A stretch of 64,000 nt of DNA from Pseudomonas fluorescens (GCF_003732425.1 NZ_MOBX01000013.1:496001-560000), one strand, 5' to 3'. Positions 45,589 to 57,731 are shown, counted from the first letter of the stretch. The notes: generated by a model not told the origin, from the letters alone. Made by a program: numbers and translations.

Positions 45589-46656
45589 ATGAAAATTTCC
45601 ATCACCCCACACGAGATCAAAATCACTTTCTGCACAGTGTCGAGTTCTATCTTGCTGTGCTCATCCATGGAGGCGCAGGCCGGTCCTGCGGCGGATGAAA
45701 CCACCCCGTGGTATCGCGCGGACGTGCCAATCCTGACGTTACCAACAACGGTCATTACCCCCGGCCCGCAACGACTCAGCCCACGGCCAGACTTGCAAGG
45801 CGCCAACCTGATTACCGAAGACCTCGCACCCGGTGCATGGGATCAGCTCTACGGCCGCAGTGCCCGGCAAGCGCAAACCGATGTGCTCTCTTCAGGCTTC
45901 GCAACACCCGGCAGCGGCGACTTCAAAGGCCCGGCTGTGCTGACCGTGCAAAGTGGCAGCCACACCCAGACCCTCGGCCTGATCGGCGGGCTTAACCAGA
46001 TTCAGGCCAATGGCAATGGCGTGCTCACCAGTCGCGCTTTGGCCGACCCGAACAGTGACACCCTCAATTTGCAAGGTCAGAGCCTCGGCGCCTACTACAG
46101 CCTCACCGGTGCGCAAGGCTGGCACGTTGACCTGTCGGCCAGCGGTGGCCGGGTCAGCGGTTTCAGTCGTAACGAACAAGGTGCGCGTCAAGCCACCGAA
46201 GGCAGCGCGATGACCTTCTCGGTGGAAGGTGGTTTCCCGATTGGCTTGAGCGAGAACTGGGTGGTCGAACCGCAGGCGCAATTGATCAATCAACGCATCA
46301 GCCTCGACACACCATACGCCGGCTCGGGCAATGCATCCTCCACCGATCTGACTGCCTGGAGCGGCCGCGTCGGTGCACGTTTGAAAGGCAGTTACGATTT
46401 GAATGGCCTGCCGGTCGAACCCTATGTGCGCACCAACCTCTGGCACACCGTTTACACCGGCAACACGGTGACGCTGGATCAGGTCGACAAGATCAGCAGC
46501 AGCCGCAAGTCCTCCACCGTTGAGTTGGGCCTGGGACTGGTGGCGCGGGTGACGCCGGCGGTGAGCCTGTATGTCAGTGCCGATTACAGCAGTGATGTCG
46601 ATGACAATGATTTGAACGGGTTGATTGGCAGCCTTGGGGTGCGGATGCGCTGGTGA
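45589..46656 (+). CDS. Autotransporter beta-barrel protein almost without a passenger
   Basis: 355 residues. Signal peptide 1-31 (ending EAQA), then a short Pro-rich linker (about 32-80) and a beta-domain of about 270 residues: alternating strands such as HVDLSASGGRVSGF, WVVEPQAQLINQRI, LKGSYDLNGLPVEPYVRTNLWH and VSLYVSADYSSD, ending ...SLGVRMRW with a terminal aromatic residue for BamA insertion. Normal autotransporters carry hundreds of passenger residues, so this is a relic or a barrel-only variant. The 45201-45588 gap upstream holds no feature I can name. Confidence 0.82.
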   Translation: MKISITPHEIKITFCTVSSSILLCSSMEAQAGPAADETTPWYRADVPILTLPTTVITPGPQRLSPRPDLQGANLITEDLAPGAWDQLYGRSARQAQTDVLSSGFATPGSGDFKGPAVLTVQSGSHTQTLGLIGGLNQIQANGNGVLTSRALADPNSDTLNLQGQSLGAYYSLTGAQGWHVDLSASGGRVSGFSRNEQGARQATEGSAMTFSVEGGFPIGLSENWVVEPQAQLINQRISLDTPYAGSGNASSTDLTAWSGRVGARLKGSYDLNGLPVEPYVRTNLWHTVYTGNTVTLDQVDKISSSRKSSTVELGLGLVARVTPAVSLYVSADYSSDVDDNDLNGLIGSLGVRMRW

Positions 46657-46690
46657 GCGATGGGCCGGATTTTGAAGGTGCCTGAACTGG

Positions 46691-46762
46691 CGCCTTCGCG
46701 AGCAGGCTCGCTCCCACAGGGGAAATACATTCCAATGTGGGAGCGAGCCTGCTCGCGAAGGC
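46691..46762. repeat. REP-type repeat, family A (copy 5, outward-facing)
   Basis: The two family A arms occur in the opposite order to copies 1-4: CTTCGCGAGC...CTCCCACA first, then TGTGGGAGC...CGAAG after 16 nt. It lies between two convergent genes, the autotransporter and glgB. Confidence 0.8.
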
Positions 46763-46779
46763 AGCGACGCGGTCTCGGA

Positions 46780-49011
<2,232 letters not shown>

Positions 49012-49013
49012 GA

Positions 49014-52000
49014 CTACTCTCCACCAAGATCGGAAAAGGGTTTAAGCCCCGTCAATAACCCATATAAACCGTGCAACGGCACGGGCAGCCACGTGGGGCG
49101 ATTTTCGGCTTCATAGGCCACTTCATAGGCCGCCTTCTCCAGGCCGAACAACGCCAGCGCGGCGTCGGCACCTTCAGGATCTTGCCAGGCATGATCAAGA
49201 CTAGCTGCCGCACGGCGATATGCCTGAACAAATGCCTCGCGGGCCTCGCGCAGATAACGCTCGGCCACCAGACGCCGCGCCGTTTCAGACTCGCCGCTGT
49301 GGTCAACGTTGTGCACGTTGATGGTCATCGCCGCCGCGTAATCGAAGGATCGCAGCACGCCGCTGACATCCTTGTACGGACTGTGTTTGCCACGACGCTC
49401 GGCCAATGGCCGCGCCGGTTCACCCTCGAAGTCGATCAGATAGGCATCGCCCTTGATCACCAGCACCTGGCCCAAATGCAGATCGCCGTGGACGCGAATG
49501 CGCAAACCGCCGACGGCTTTTTTCGCCAGATCCTGCACGTGCGCGAGGATGGTTTTCTTCTCGTCGATCAGGCGTTTGACCAGTTTCTGATCCTCCGCAC
49601 TGAGTTCGCCTTGATGCTGCTTGAGCAGCTTCAACGCGTGCTCGACCTGCGCCACAACATCCTTGCCGGTGGCCTGCATGTCCTTGGCCGTCGACACCTG
49701 CGGGGCGAAGTCCGCATTGTCGGTGGGCGCGGCGAGCACCTCGTGCATCTCGCCCAGACGCTGACCGAGCATGCCGGCAAAATCCCTCAGCTCACCGAGG
49801 GCGTTGTAATGCTGTTCCTGTTCGGAAATGGCATCGGCCAGCTCATCGCGCAGCGCCCGTTCGAGGTTGTTCTGCGTCCACTCCCAAGCGTCGCCCTGAT
49901 TGCTCAGATAGCCTTGGGCGATCATCAGCAGGTTGTCTTCGCCCTGCGCATCGCGGCGAATCACCGAGCCGAGCAGCGGAGAGATATTGGCAAATCCGGC
50001 CTCGGTCAGGTAAGCGCTCATCTCCAGTTCCGGGTGTACGCCAGAAGCGACTTTACGTATCAGCTTGAGCACCAGGCTGTTGCCGATCACCACCGAACTG
50101 TTGGATTGCTCGGCGGACAGATAACGCACTTCTGACTCGGCACCGAGGCCGAGCTTTTCCAGATGCGGCGTCGGTGCAAAGCGGATTTCACCTTCGCTCG
50201 ACTCCAGCACGGTGTTGTTCTGCATGCCTTGCAGCACCGCACGAATAAACGTTTCAAGGCTGAACGCGTCAGTGATCAAGCCGACCTGTCGCACTCGGCG
50301 TACACGGGACAAGGCCAATTGCTGCGGCAGCGCCGGGCCGACCTGATCTTCAGAAATAAAGCCGAACGGCAGTTGATAGCGACTGGTCTGCCCGCCGCTG
50401 GTGACTTCGATTTCGCTGAGCAGCACCGGATGCTGCGCATCGCCGAAGCGCACGCCATAAGCCAGATGCACTTTGTCGATGGCCGCGTCCTTGCCGGCGA
50501 ACCAGCGCCGGTTCTGCAGCCAGCTCGGCAGGATGCTTTGTTCAAGCGTCGTGCGCGACGGCGCTTCGAGCAGTTCTTCCATGCGTTTTTTCAGCACCAG
50601 CGTGGTGAAGTCCGGCAGGCTTTGCGCCGGTTCCACGTGCCAGCTCGGCATCTGGTTTTCCGCCGCCAGGGCGAACCAGTAGAAACCGTACGGCGCCAGG
50701 GTCAGAAGGAAATTCAACTGACCGATCGGCGGGAAGGCGTTACCGCCGAGCATCTCCACCGGCACCATGCCCACATAGGCCGACAGGTCCAGCTCCACCG
50801 CTTGCGCACTGCGCGAGACGTTGGCCACGCACAGAATGATTTCGTGTTTGCCATCGGCATCGGTGAATTCACGGGTGTAGGCCAGTACGCGGCGGTTGTT
50901 CGGCGACAGCATCTTCAAGGTGCCACGACCGAACGCCTTGGACTGCTTGCGCACAGCGAGCAAGCGTCGGGTCCAGTTGAGCAGCGAATGCGGATCGCCA
51001 GACTGGGTTTCGACGTTGACCGACAGATAGCCGTATTGCGGGTCCATGATCGGCGGCAGCACCAGACTGGCCGGATCGGCGCGGGAGAAGCCGCCGTTGC
51101 GGTCGATCGACCACTGCATCGGCGTACGCACACCGTCGCGGTCGCCGAGGTAGATGTTGTCGCCCATGCCGATCTCGTCGCCGTAATACAGGGTCGGCGT
51201 GCCAGGCATCGACAGCAGCAGGCTGTTGAGCAATTCGATGCGGCGGCGATCGCGCTCCATCAACGGCGCCAGACGCCGACGGATGCCGAGGTTGATCCGT
51301 GCGCGACGGTCAGCGGCGTAGTAATTCCACAAATAGTCACGTTCTTTATCGGTGACCATTTCCAGGGTCAGTTCATCGTGGTTGCGCAGGAAAATCGCCC
51401 ACTGGCAATTGGCGGGAATTTCCGGGGTCTGGCGCAAAATATCGGTGATCGGGAAGCGATCTTCCTGAGCCAGGGCCATGTACATGCGCGGCATCAGCGG
51501 GAAGTGGAAGGCCATGTGACATTCGTCGCCATTGAGACCCGCCGCATCGGTGTCGCCGAAATACAGCTGCGTGTCTTCGGGCCATTGGTTGGCCTCGGCG
51601 AGTAGCATACGGTCGGGATAATTGGCGTCGATCTCGGCGCGGATCTGCTTGAGGACGTCGTGGGTTTCCGGAAGGTTTTCGTTGTTGGTGCCGTCGCGCT
51701 CGATCAGGTACGGGATCGCGTCGAGACGCAGGCCATCGATGCCCATGTCCAGCCAGTAGCGCATCACCGACAACACGGCTTTCATGACTTGCGGATTGTC
51801 GAAGTTCAGGTCCGGCTGGTGCGAATAGAAACGGTGCCAGAAGTACTGACCGGCAACCGGGTCCCAGGTCCAGTTGGATTTTTCCGTGTCGAGAAAAATG
51901 ATCCGCGTGCCGTCGTATTTCTGATCGTCATCCGACCACACGTAAAAGTCCCGCGCCGCCGAGCCGGGTTTGGCCTTGCGCGCACGCTGGAACCACGGGT

Positions 52001-52355
52001 GCTGGTCAGAGGTGTGATTGATGACCAACTCGGTGATCACCCGCAAACCGCGTTTGTGCGCTTCGGCGATAAAACGCTTGGCGTCGGCCATGGTCCCGTA
52101 ATCGCTGTGTACGCCTCGGTATTCGGCAATGTCGTAGCCGTCATCGCGGCGCGGCGAGGGGTAGAACGGCAACAGCCAGATGGTGTTGACGCCGAGGTCG
52201 GCGATGTAATCGAGTTTGGCGATCAGGCCGGGAAAGTCGCCGATCCCGTCATTGTTGGAGTCGAAAAACGATTTGACGTGAACTTGATAGATCACCGCGT
52301 CCTTGTACCAGAGCGGGTCTTTGATAAAGGTGGCTGCCTTGGGTTTCTTCGCCAT
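49014..52355 (-). CDS. treS: Trehalose synthase - maltokinase fusion
   Basis: 1113 residues. About 15-560 is TreS (GH13): [19 protein letters not shown], nucleophile Asp in [22 protein letters not shown], Glu in [11 protein letters not shown] and [13 protein letters not shown]. About 640-1113 is maltokinase (Mak/Pep2): [12 protein letters not shown] for ATP and the catalytic loop H956-G-D958-L-H-L-G-Q, then [17 protein letters not shown]. It isomerises trehalose to maltose and phosphorylates it to maltose-1-phosphate, the GlgE donor. ATG 52355 with AGGAG 7 nt upstream; an upstream in-frame extension runs into REP sequence and is rejected. Confidence 0.95.
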   Translation of the reverse strand: MAKKPKAATFIKDPLWYKDAVIYQVHVKSFFDSNNDGIGDFPGLIAKLDYIADLGVNTIWLLPFYPSPRRDDGYDIAEYRGVHSDYGTMADAKRFIAEAHKRGLRVITELVINHTSDQHPWFQRARKAKPGSAARDFYVWSDDDQKYDGTRIIFLDTEKSNWTWDPVAGQYFWHRFYSHQPDLNFDNPQVMKAVLSVMRYWLDMGIDGLRLDAIPYLIERDGTNNENLPETHDVLKQIRAEIDANYPDRMLLAEANQWPEDTQLYFGDTDAAGLNGDECHMAFHFPLMPRMYMALAQEDRFPITDILRQTPEIPANCQWAIFLRNHDELTLEMVTDKERDYLWNYYAADRRARINLGIRRRLAPLMERDRRRIELLNSLLLSMPGTPTLYYGDEIGMGDNIYLGDRDGVRTPMQWSIDRNGGFSRADPASLVLPPIMDPQYGYLSVNVETQSGDPHSLLNWTRRLLAVRKQSKAFGRGTLKMLSPNNRRVLAYTREFTDADGKHEIILCVANVSRSAQAVELDLSAYVGMVPVEMLGGNAFPPIGQLNFLLTLAPYGFYWFALAAENQMPSWHVEPAQSLPDFTTLVLKKRMEELLEAPSRTTLEQSILPSWLQNRRWFAGKDAAIDKVHLAYGVRFGDAQHPVLLSEIEVTSGGQTSRYQLPFGFISEDQVGPALPQQLALSRVRRVRQVGLITDAFSLETFIRAVLQGMQNNTVLESSEGEIRFAPTPHLEKLGLGAESEVRYLSAEQSNSSVVIGNSLVLKLIRKVASGVHPELEMSAYLTEAGFANISPLLGSVIRRDAQGEDNLLMIAQGYLSNQGDAWEWTQNNLERALRDELADAISEQEQHYNALGELRDFAGMLGQRLGEMHEVLAAPTDNADFAPQVSTAKDMQATGKDVVAQVEHALKLLKQHQGELSAEDQKLVKRLIDEKKTILAHVQDLAKKAVGGLRIRVHGDLHLGQVLVIKGDAYLIDFEGEPARPLAERRGKHSPYKDVSGVLRSFDYAAAMTINVHNVDHSGESETARRLVAERYLREAREAFVQAYRRAAASLDHAWQDPEGADAALALFGLEKAAYEVAYEAENRPTWLPVPLHGLYGLLTGLKPFSDLGGE

Positions 52356-52394
52356 GTGAAACTCCTGTTCAATTCTGGAAGCCACAGCAGAACG

Positions 52395-52521
52395 CCTGTG
52401 GCGAGGGAGCTTGCTCCCGCTGGGTTGCGAAGCAGCCCCATTGCATTTATTCAGATGCACCGTGTCTGCCGGTTTTGCGACTGCTGCGCAGCCGGGCGGG
52501 AGCAAGCTCCCTCGCCACAGG
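52395..52521. repeat. REP-type inverted repeat, family B (copy 1)
   Basis: CCTGTGGCGAGGGAGCTTGC and its reverse complement enclose about 75 nt that also hold a shorter inverted pair (GGTTGCGAAGCAGCCCC / GACTGCTGCGCAGCCGGG). It fills the gap between glgE and treS-mak inside the operon. A second copy lies at 60190. Confidence 0.85.
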
Positions 52522-52533
52522 TCGGTGTGTGTC

Positions 52534-54531
52534 TTACGGGGTGGTTATTCGCCAGATGCCAAACGGCTGATACGCCGGGTCCAGGCGCATGAACTGGTAC
52601 TTGCCGTGCCAGTCCCAGCGATGCCCGTTCATCAAATCTTCGCCGTGGGTGGTCGCATCGTCGGGCAGGTCCATTTCCCACAGCGGCAGCTCGAAATTCG
52701 CCTCCTGCACGTTGTGCGGATCAAGGCTGACCGCGACCAGAATGAAGTTGCTGCCGTCGAAGCTGCGCTTGCCGAAATACAGAATATTGTCGTTCCAGGC
52801 GTTGTAGACCTTCAGGCCCAGATGCGTGTGCAGCGCCGGGTTCTGCCGGCGGATGCGGTTGAGTTGAGCGATCTCGGCGATGATGTTGCCTGGCGCGGTG
52901 AAGTCGCGGACGCGGATCTCGTACTTCTCCGAGTCGAGGTATTCCTCTTTGCCCGGCACCGGCGCCGACTCGCACAGTTCAAACCCGGAATACATGCCCC
53001 ACAGGCCCGAGCCCATGGTCGCCAGCGCTGCACGGATCAGAAATCCCGAGCGTCCGGATTCATGGAGAAACGCGGGGTTAATGTCCGGGGTGTTGACGAA
53101 GAAGTTCGGCCGGTAGCATTCACGCCACGGCGACTCATTCAGCTCAGTGAAATACGTTGCCAGCTCAGTCTTGCTGTTGCGCCAGGTGAAATAGGTGTAG
53201 CTCTGGGTGTAACCGACCTTGCCCAGCCGCGCCATCATCGCCGGCGTGGTGAAGGCTTCGGCGAGGAAGATCACTTCCGGGTACAGCGCCCGCACATCGG
53301 CGATCAGCCATTGCCAGAACGGCAGCGGTTTGGTGTGCGGATTGTCGACGCGAAAGATCTTCACGCCCTCCTCGACCCAGCCAATGATGATGTCGCGCAA
53401 CTCGACCCACAGGCTCGGAATCGCGTCCGGCGCATAAAAGTCGACGTTGACGATGTCCTGATATTTCTTCGGCGGGTTCTCCGCATATTTGATCGTGCCG
53501 TCGGGGCGCCAGTTGAACCAGCCCGGATGCTGTTTGAGCCACGGGTGATCCTGGGAACACTGAATGGCGAAGTCCAGAGCGATCTCCAGACCGTGATCGG
53601 CCGCGGCGGCCACCAATCGGCGGAAGTCCTCGCGGGTGCCGAGTTGCGAGTGAATGGCCTCGTGGCCGCCCTCTTCACTGCCGATGGCATAAGGGCTGCC
53701 CGGATCATCGGGACCGGCAGTCAGGGAATTGTTGCGCCCCTTGCGATGGGCGCGGCCAATCGGGTGGATCGGCGTGAAATAGAGGACGTCGAAGCCCATG
53801 TCCTGAATCATCGGCAAACGCGCATGCACGTCATTAAAGGTGCCGTGACGGCGGGGATCGTCGGTGATCGAGCGCGGAAACAGTTCGTACCAACTGGCAA
53901 ACTCGGCCAGTTCGCGTTCGACGTCCACCGGGAATTCAGGACTGACGCTCAGGTAGGCGCGATGATCGGCCTCAGCCATCAACTGCGCACTGCGCGAGTG
54001 CAGGAACAGCGCGACCTGCTCGGTTTCGAGCAGCCCGGACAATTCGTGGTGCAAGGCAGCAAGCTGTTCGCTGAGCTGACCTTCGCTGCGTTCGGCGGCC
54101 TGCTGCACCATGGTCCGGCCTTCCTGCAGCTCCAGCGACACCGGTACGGCGGCGCTGTGTTTTTTCTCCAGTTCATATTGGAAACTGGCGAAATGGTCGA
54201 TCCACGCCTCGATGCAATACAAGAAGCGCCCCTGATGTTCAGGGCGGAACTGGCCTTGCCAGCCATTGTTGCCCTGATCGGCCATGACCTCGCTTTGCCA
54301 GGTCTCTTCGCCTTCCTCGCGCCAGCGGATGCGTACCGCGAGCTTGTCGTGACCGTCGGCAAATACCTTGCTGGTGACCACCACCTCACGGCCGGCAATC
54401 GACTTCACGGCGAACTGCCCGCCCTCGAGGGTCGGCATGGTGTTCTCGATGACAATGCGCGGCAGCAGCAACGCTTGCGACAGCGGCATGTGCGGGTTGT
54501 AGCTCAGTTCAGAAGGTCTTTCAGCAGTCAT
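52534..54531 (-). CDS. glgE: Alpha-1,4-glucan:maltose-1-phosphate maltosyltransferase
   Basis: 665 residues, GH13 subfamily 3. The N-terminal domain binds glucan; the barrel shows DVLYFTPIHPIGRAHRKG, LDFAIQCSQDHPWL, nucleophile Asp in VKIFRVDNPHTKPLPFW, acid/base Glu in IFLAEAFTTPAMM and a late YGVYSGFELCE-like region. It extends linear glucan by two glucose units from maltose-1-phosphate. First gene of the minus-strand operon, with a close match to an AlgU promoter about 90 bp upstream. ATG 54531 follows AAGGAG. Confidence 0.95.
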   Translation of the reverse strand: MTAERPSELSYNPHMPLSQALLLPRIVIENTMPTLEGGQFAVKSIAGREVVVTSKVFADGHDKLAVRIRWREEGEETWQSEVMADQGNNGWQGQFRPEHQGRFLYCIEAWIDHFASFQYELEKKHSAAVPVSLELQEGRTMVQQAAERSEGQLSEQLAALHHELSGLLETEQVALFLHSRSAQLMAEADHRAYLSVSPEFPVDVERELAEFASWYELFPRSITDDPRRHGTFNDVHARLPMIQDMGFDVLYFTPIHPIGRAHRKGRNNSLTAGPDDPGSPYAIGSEEGGHEAIHSQLGTREDFRRLVAAAADHGLEIALDFAIQCSQDHPWLKQHPGWFNWRPDGTIKYAENPPKKYQDIVNVDFYAPDAIPSLWVELRDIIIGWVEEGVKIFRVDNPHTKPLPFWQWLIADVRALYPEVIFLAEAFTTPAMMARLGKVGYTQSYTYFTWRNSKTELATYFTELNESPWRECYRPNFFVNTPDINPAFLHESGRSGFLIRAALATMGSGLWGMYSGFELCESAPVPGKEEYLDSEKYEIRVRDFTAPGNIIAEIAQLNRIRRQNPALHTHLGLKVYNAWNDNILYFGKRSFDGSNFILVAVSLDPHNVQEANFELPLWEMDLPDDATTHGEDLMNGHRWDWHGKYQFMRLDPAYQPFGIWRITTP

Positions 54532-54621
54532 TGAGCATCTCTCCTTAACGCCCCAAGGACGCTCTTGTGCCGGATCAGTATTCACAACGAAGCCCCTGCC
54601 CCGAAATGAACTCACTTAGGT

Positions 54622-54649
54622 TCCGAGCGACCAGCGCCGGGAAAAGTTC
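54622..54649 (-). promoter_or_regulatory. AlgU (sigma 22) promoter of the glgE operon
   Basis: On the minus strand: GAACTT, exactly 17 nt, then TCGGA. The AlgU/RpoE consensus in Pseudomonas is GAACTT-N16/17-TCnnA, so both boxes and the spacing match fully. It lies about 90 bp upstream of the glgE ATG in a gene-free gap. This predicts induction of glgE-treS/mak-glgB by envelope or osmotic stress. Confidence 0.72.
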
Positions 54650-54748
54650 AGATGAAATTGCCGTGTCAGAAAAGCGGATCGAATTGCGTGCGCGGTGGTC
54701 AATCCACTTAAGCACTTCTCACGCCATGTGCCACACGGAGGTCATCAG

Positions 54749-54907
54749 ATGAACATCCCGATCCCGGCCGAAACGCCCGATCCGAACATCGACAACCCAA
54801 CGCTGCCAGAGACCGAGCCGCAGCCGATTCCCGAGCAGGAACCGCCCGGCACCACGCCACCGCCGAAAGAAGAACCGCCGAGCACGATGCCGCCCGTTGT
54901 CGTTTGA
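54749..54907 (+). CDS. Small Pro/Glu-rich protein (52 aa)
   Basis: MNIPIPAETPDPNIDNP... through PKEEPPSTMPPVVV: nearly half Pro, Glu and Thr, no cysteine, no hydrophobic core. GGAGG 7 nt before the ATG supports translation. It is divergent from glgE. Such disordered acidic-proline peptides are seen in other pseudomonads; function unknown. Confidence 0.65.
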   Translation: MNIPIPAETPDPNIDNPTLPETEPQPIPEQEPPGTTPPPKEEPPSTMPPVVV

Positions 54908-54923
54908 TCACCGATGTAGCTCA

Positions 54924-55009
54924 TGTAGGAGCTGCCGCAGGCTGCGATCTTTTGATCTTGGTTTTAGACAATCAAAGTCAAAAGCTCGCAGCCTTCGGCA
55001 GCTCCTACA
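54924..55009. repeat. REP-type inverted repeat, family C (copy 2)
   Basis: Same arms as at 28721 (TGTAGGAGCTGCCG, TGCGATCTTTTGAT), slightly diverged in the inner parts. Lies between the convergent Pro/Glu-rich gene and the MgtC-like gene. Confidence 0.85.
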
Positions 55010-55027
55010 GGGGTTAGCAATCATTGG

Positions 55028-55540
55028 CTACAGATGTCTGTTCTTTTCATCGTCGTTTTCGAACAGCCGTACAATTCGCGGCATCACGCTGAAAATCCCC
55101 AGCGCCAAAAAGGTACTGAGCAGCGCCGTCGCTTCCCGGCCCAACCCGGCCGCCACACCAATGGCCGCGGTCATCCACAACCCGGCAGCCGTGGTCAGGC
55201 CTTTGACATGACCTTCATCGCCTTCCTTGTTTTTCAGGATAGTCCCGGCACCGAGAAAGCCGATCCCGGCAATCACGCCTTGCAGCACACGGCTCATCGC
55301 ATCCGACTCCGCCCCCGACGTCTGCGGCACCAACACAAACAGTGCGGCCCCGAGCGCCACCAACATATGCGTGCGGACCCCGGCAGCCTTGCCCTTGTGC
55401 TCGCGCTCGAATCCGAGAATGCCGCCCAGTACCGCTGCCATCAGCAGGCGCACGGTAATGCGCGTCAATTGCGAAGCATCGCCAATGTCGGCGAATTCCG
55501 CCTGCAGGGTTTCCCACACTTCATGCCACCACGCGTTCAT
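55028..55540 (-). CDS. MgtC/SapB-family membrane protein
   Basis: 170 residues. The MgtC core is intact: RLLMAAVLGGILGFEREHKGKAAGVRTHMLVALGAALFVLV, then VIAGIGFLGAGTIL and GLTTAAGLWMTAAIGVAAGLG. About four membrane helices. It lacks the C-terminal ACT-like domain of longer MgtC proteins. MgtC proteins help growth at low Mg2+ and inhibit ATP synthase in some pathogens; the short type is less studied. Confidence 0.9.
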   Translation of the reverse strand: MNAWWHEVWETLQAEFADIGDASQLTRITVRLLMAAVLGGILGFEREHKGKAAGVRTHMLVALGAALFVLVPQTSGAESDAMSRVLQGVIAGIGFLGAGTILKNKEGDEGHVKGLTTAAGLWMTAAIGVAAGLGREATALLSTFLALGIFSVMPRIVRLFENDDEKNRHL

Positions 55541-55664
55541 CGTGCAGTCCTTGTTATTGGCTCGATAGACGATGGACAGCGGCGACCATTAATCAGTTGC
55601 GCAGAACGATCGGCGAAGCCTGTGCCCTAACCTTTCAGACACCCCTGAAAAAAGGACTGCCCTC

Positions 55665-55913
55665 ATGCCCCTTCGAGTCGAAGAATCCAATCCCGAACAA
55701 AAAGTGTGTTTTTTCACCGTCGAGAATGGCGAAGAAATCCGCATTTGCGACACCCTGGAAGTACGCACGGACAGCGACAAGGCCATGTCGTTTGTGGAAA
55801 TAGACGGCCGGCGCGTGTACATCACCGAAGCAGAAGCCGACGAATTGACCGTTGCAGGCGCCAAGGACGGTCGCAAGCATTTGAAGGCTGACGAGAGTGG
55901 TTCGGTGATTTGA
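55665..55913 (+). CDS. DUF3203-like protein (82 aa)
   Basis: 82 residues, acidic, soluble: MPLRVEESNPEQKVCFFTVENGEEIRICDTLEV...VEIDGRRVYITEAEADELTVAGA. This pattern matches DUF3203, a small Pseudomonas family without known function. Single-gene unit facing the MgtC-like gene. Confidence 0.78.
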   Translation: MPLRVEESNPEQKVCFFTVENGEEIRICDTLEVRTDSDKAMSFVEIDGRRVYITEAEADELTVAGAKDGRKHLKADESGSVI

Positions 55914-56108
55914 CTGACCTTGATCAACACCCCGCGCAAACGCCTGATATAGGCGCTTGCGCCTTTGCCTGCGGGCTGCTTCAAGTTGTCGCAGGCGCTG
56001 CGCAAAACCCCATCTGATCCGCTTTTTATTGAAATACCTGAGTCTGTTATGCAAACAGATCGACGCTCATAGTGCTCTGGCCTGATGGAGGCTGATGAGC
56101 GAATAACC

Positions 56109-57539
56109 ATGAGCGAACAAATCCCCGTCCGAACCGTAGAAGCATCCCCGACTATTAAAAGTGTGCCCGCACGCCCAATGAAGGCGACGGCCAGGTCCAG
56201 CGACAACCAGATCCACACCCGCAGCTTCACCGGCCTGTTCCGTACCCTGCGCATGAGCGGCGCGGGTTTTCTGTTCGTGCTATTTTTCGGCACCGTGTGG
56301 CTGAACTGGGGCGGACGTCAGGCGGTGCTCTGGGATCTTTCCGAAAGCAAATTCCACATCTTCGGCGCGACGTTCTGGCCGCAGGATTTCATTCTGCTTT
56401 CTGCGCTATTGATCATCGCCGCGTTCGGCCTGTTCGCCATCACCGTGTTCGCCGGCCGGGTCTGGTGCGGCTATACCTGCCCGCAGAGTTCGTGGACGTG
56501 GATCTTCATGTGGTGCGAGAAGATCACCGAAGGCGAGCGCAACCAACGCATCAAACTGCAAGCCGCGCCGTGGAGCCTGAACAAACTGGCGCGGCGCGCG
56601 GCCAAGCACACCCTGTGGCTGGCGATCAGCGTGCTGACTGGCCTGACCTTCGTCGGATACTTCACGCCGATCCGGCCACTGGCCGAAGAACTGCTGACCC
56701 TGCAAATCGGCGGCGTCAGCCTGTTCTGGGTGCTGTTCTTCACGGCCGCCACCTACATCAACGCCGGCTGGCTGCGTGAAGCGGTGTGCATGCACATGTG
56801 CCCGTATGCGCGGTTCCAGAGCGTGATGTTTGACAAGGACACCCTGGCGATTTCCTATGACGTCGCCCGTGGCGAAAACCGTGGCCCGCGCAAACGCGAC
56901 GTGAAACCGCTTGAAGCCGGCCTTGGTGATTGCATCGATTGCCAGTTGTGCGTGCAGGTCTGCCCGACCGGCATCGACATCCGCGACGGCTTGCAGATGG
57001 AATGCATCGGCTGCGCCGCGTGCATCGACGCCTGCGATTCGATCATGGACAAAATGAACTACTCGCGCGGGTTGATCCGCTACAGTTCCGAGCGCGAACT
57101 GCAGGGTGGCAAAACCCACCTGCTGCGCCCGCGTCTGATCGGCTACACCGTGGTGCTGGTGGCGATGATCGGCGCATTGGCACTGGCGCTGGTCGAACGG
57201 CCAATGGTCTCGCTGGACGTGACCAAAGATCGCGGATTGTTCCGCGAGAACGGTTTGGGACAGATCGAGAACATCTACACCCTCAAAGTCATCAACAAGA
57301 CCCAGCAGCGCCAGGACTACAACCTGAGCCTGGTCGACGGCGACGGCTTCCAGTTGCAAGGCAAGACCGGGTTGAGCCTGGCCCCGGGTGAGATTGTCGA
57401 TGTGCCGGTGTCGGTGGCGATGACCACGGAACGCCCGGCCAGCAGCTCGCAGACCTTGAGTTTCAAGATTGCCGACAGCGATGAGCCTGAGGTTTACAGC
57501 GTGGCGAAGAGCAGGTTTGTTGCGCCGATGAATCATTGA
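56109..57539 (+). CDS. ccoG: Cytochrome c oxidase accessory protein CcoG (RdxA/FixG)
   Basis: 476 residues. Several membrane helices; GRVWCGYTCPQSSWTWIF and CMHMCPYARFQSVMFD of the NapH-like part; a 2[4Fe-4S] ferredoxin domain with CIDCQLCVQVCPTGIDI and CIGCAACIDACD; and a C-terminal periplasmic Ig-like domain. CcoG reduces copper for cbb3 oxidase assembly. Normally it lies in ccoGHIS behind ccoNOQP; here none of those is adjacent, so it is an orphan, perhaps a second copy. I see no ANR box upstream. Confidence 0.92.
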   Translation: MSEQIPVRTVEASPTIKSVPARPMKATARSSDNQIHTRSFTGLFRTLRMSGAGFLFVLFFGTVWLNWGGRQAVLWDLSESKFHIFGATFWPQDFILLSALLIIAAFGLFAITVFAGRVWCGYTCPQSSWTWIFMWCEKITEGERNQRIKLQAAPWSLNKLARRAAKHTLWLAISVLTGLTFVGYFTPIRPLAEELLTLQIGGVSLFWVLFFTAATYINAGWLREAVCMHMCPYARFQSVMFDKDTLAISYDVARGENRGPRKRDVKPLEAGLGDCIDCQLCVQVCPTGIDIRDGLQMECIGCAACIDACDSIMDKMNYSRGLIRYSSERELQGGKTHLLRPRLIGYTVVLVAMIGALALALVERPMVSLDVTKDRGLFRENGLGQIENIYTLKVINKTQQRQDYNLSLVDGDGFQLQGKTGLSLAPGEIVDVPVSVAMTTERPASSSQTLSFKIADSDEPEVYSVAKSRFVAPMNH

Positions 57540-57553
57540 GCCGTTAGAATCCG

Positions 57554-57731
57554 GCCCCTCACCCCAGCCCTCTCCCAGGGGTTGAGGGAGCCGACCGAGG
57601 TGTCTGTCGCTAAACATCGACCTGACAGACCGAGTCGATTATGGATTCCGCAAACCACTTTCAGGTCGGTGTAGTTCGCAAGCATCCCCCGATCAGTTCC
57701 CTCTCCCTCTGGGAGAGGGTCAGGGTGAGGG
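57554..57731. repeat. Inverted pair related to the 13359 tandem repeat (family D)
   Basis: CCCCTCACCCCAGCCCTCTC at the left and its near reverse complement GAGAGGGTCAGGGTGAGGG at the right, with inner palindromes, enclosing about 120 nt. It shares the CCCTCACCC...CCCTCTCCC wording with the tandem array. Lies between ccoG and the MocR gene. Confidence 0.8.

Noticed and set aside
52411..54534. Long plus-strand frame opposite glgE (707 codons)
   Set aside because: Antisense shadow of a well-supported gene in high-GC DNA.
55951..55964. Short hairpin AGGCG/CGCCT after the DUF3203 gene as terminator
   Set aside because: Five-base stem and no T run.
55914..56108. ANR/FNR box before ccoG
   Set aside because: The only candidate, TTGATCAA, lacks the four-base spacer of TTGAT-N4-ATCAA.
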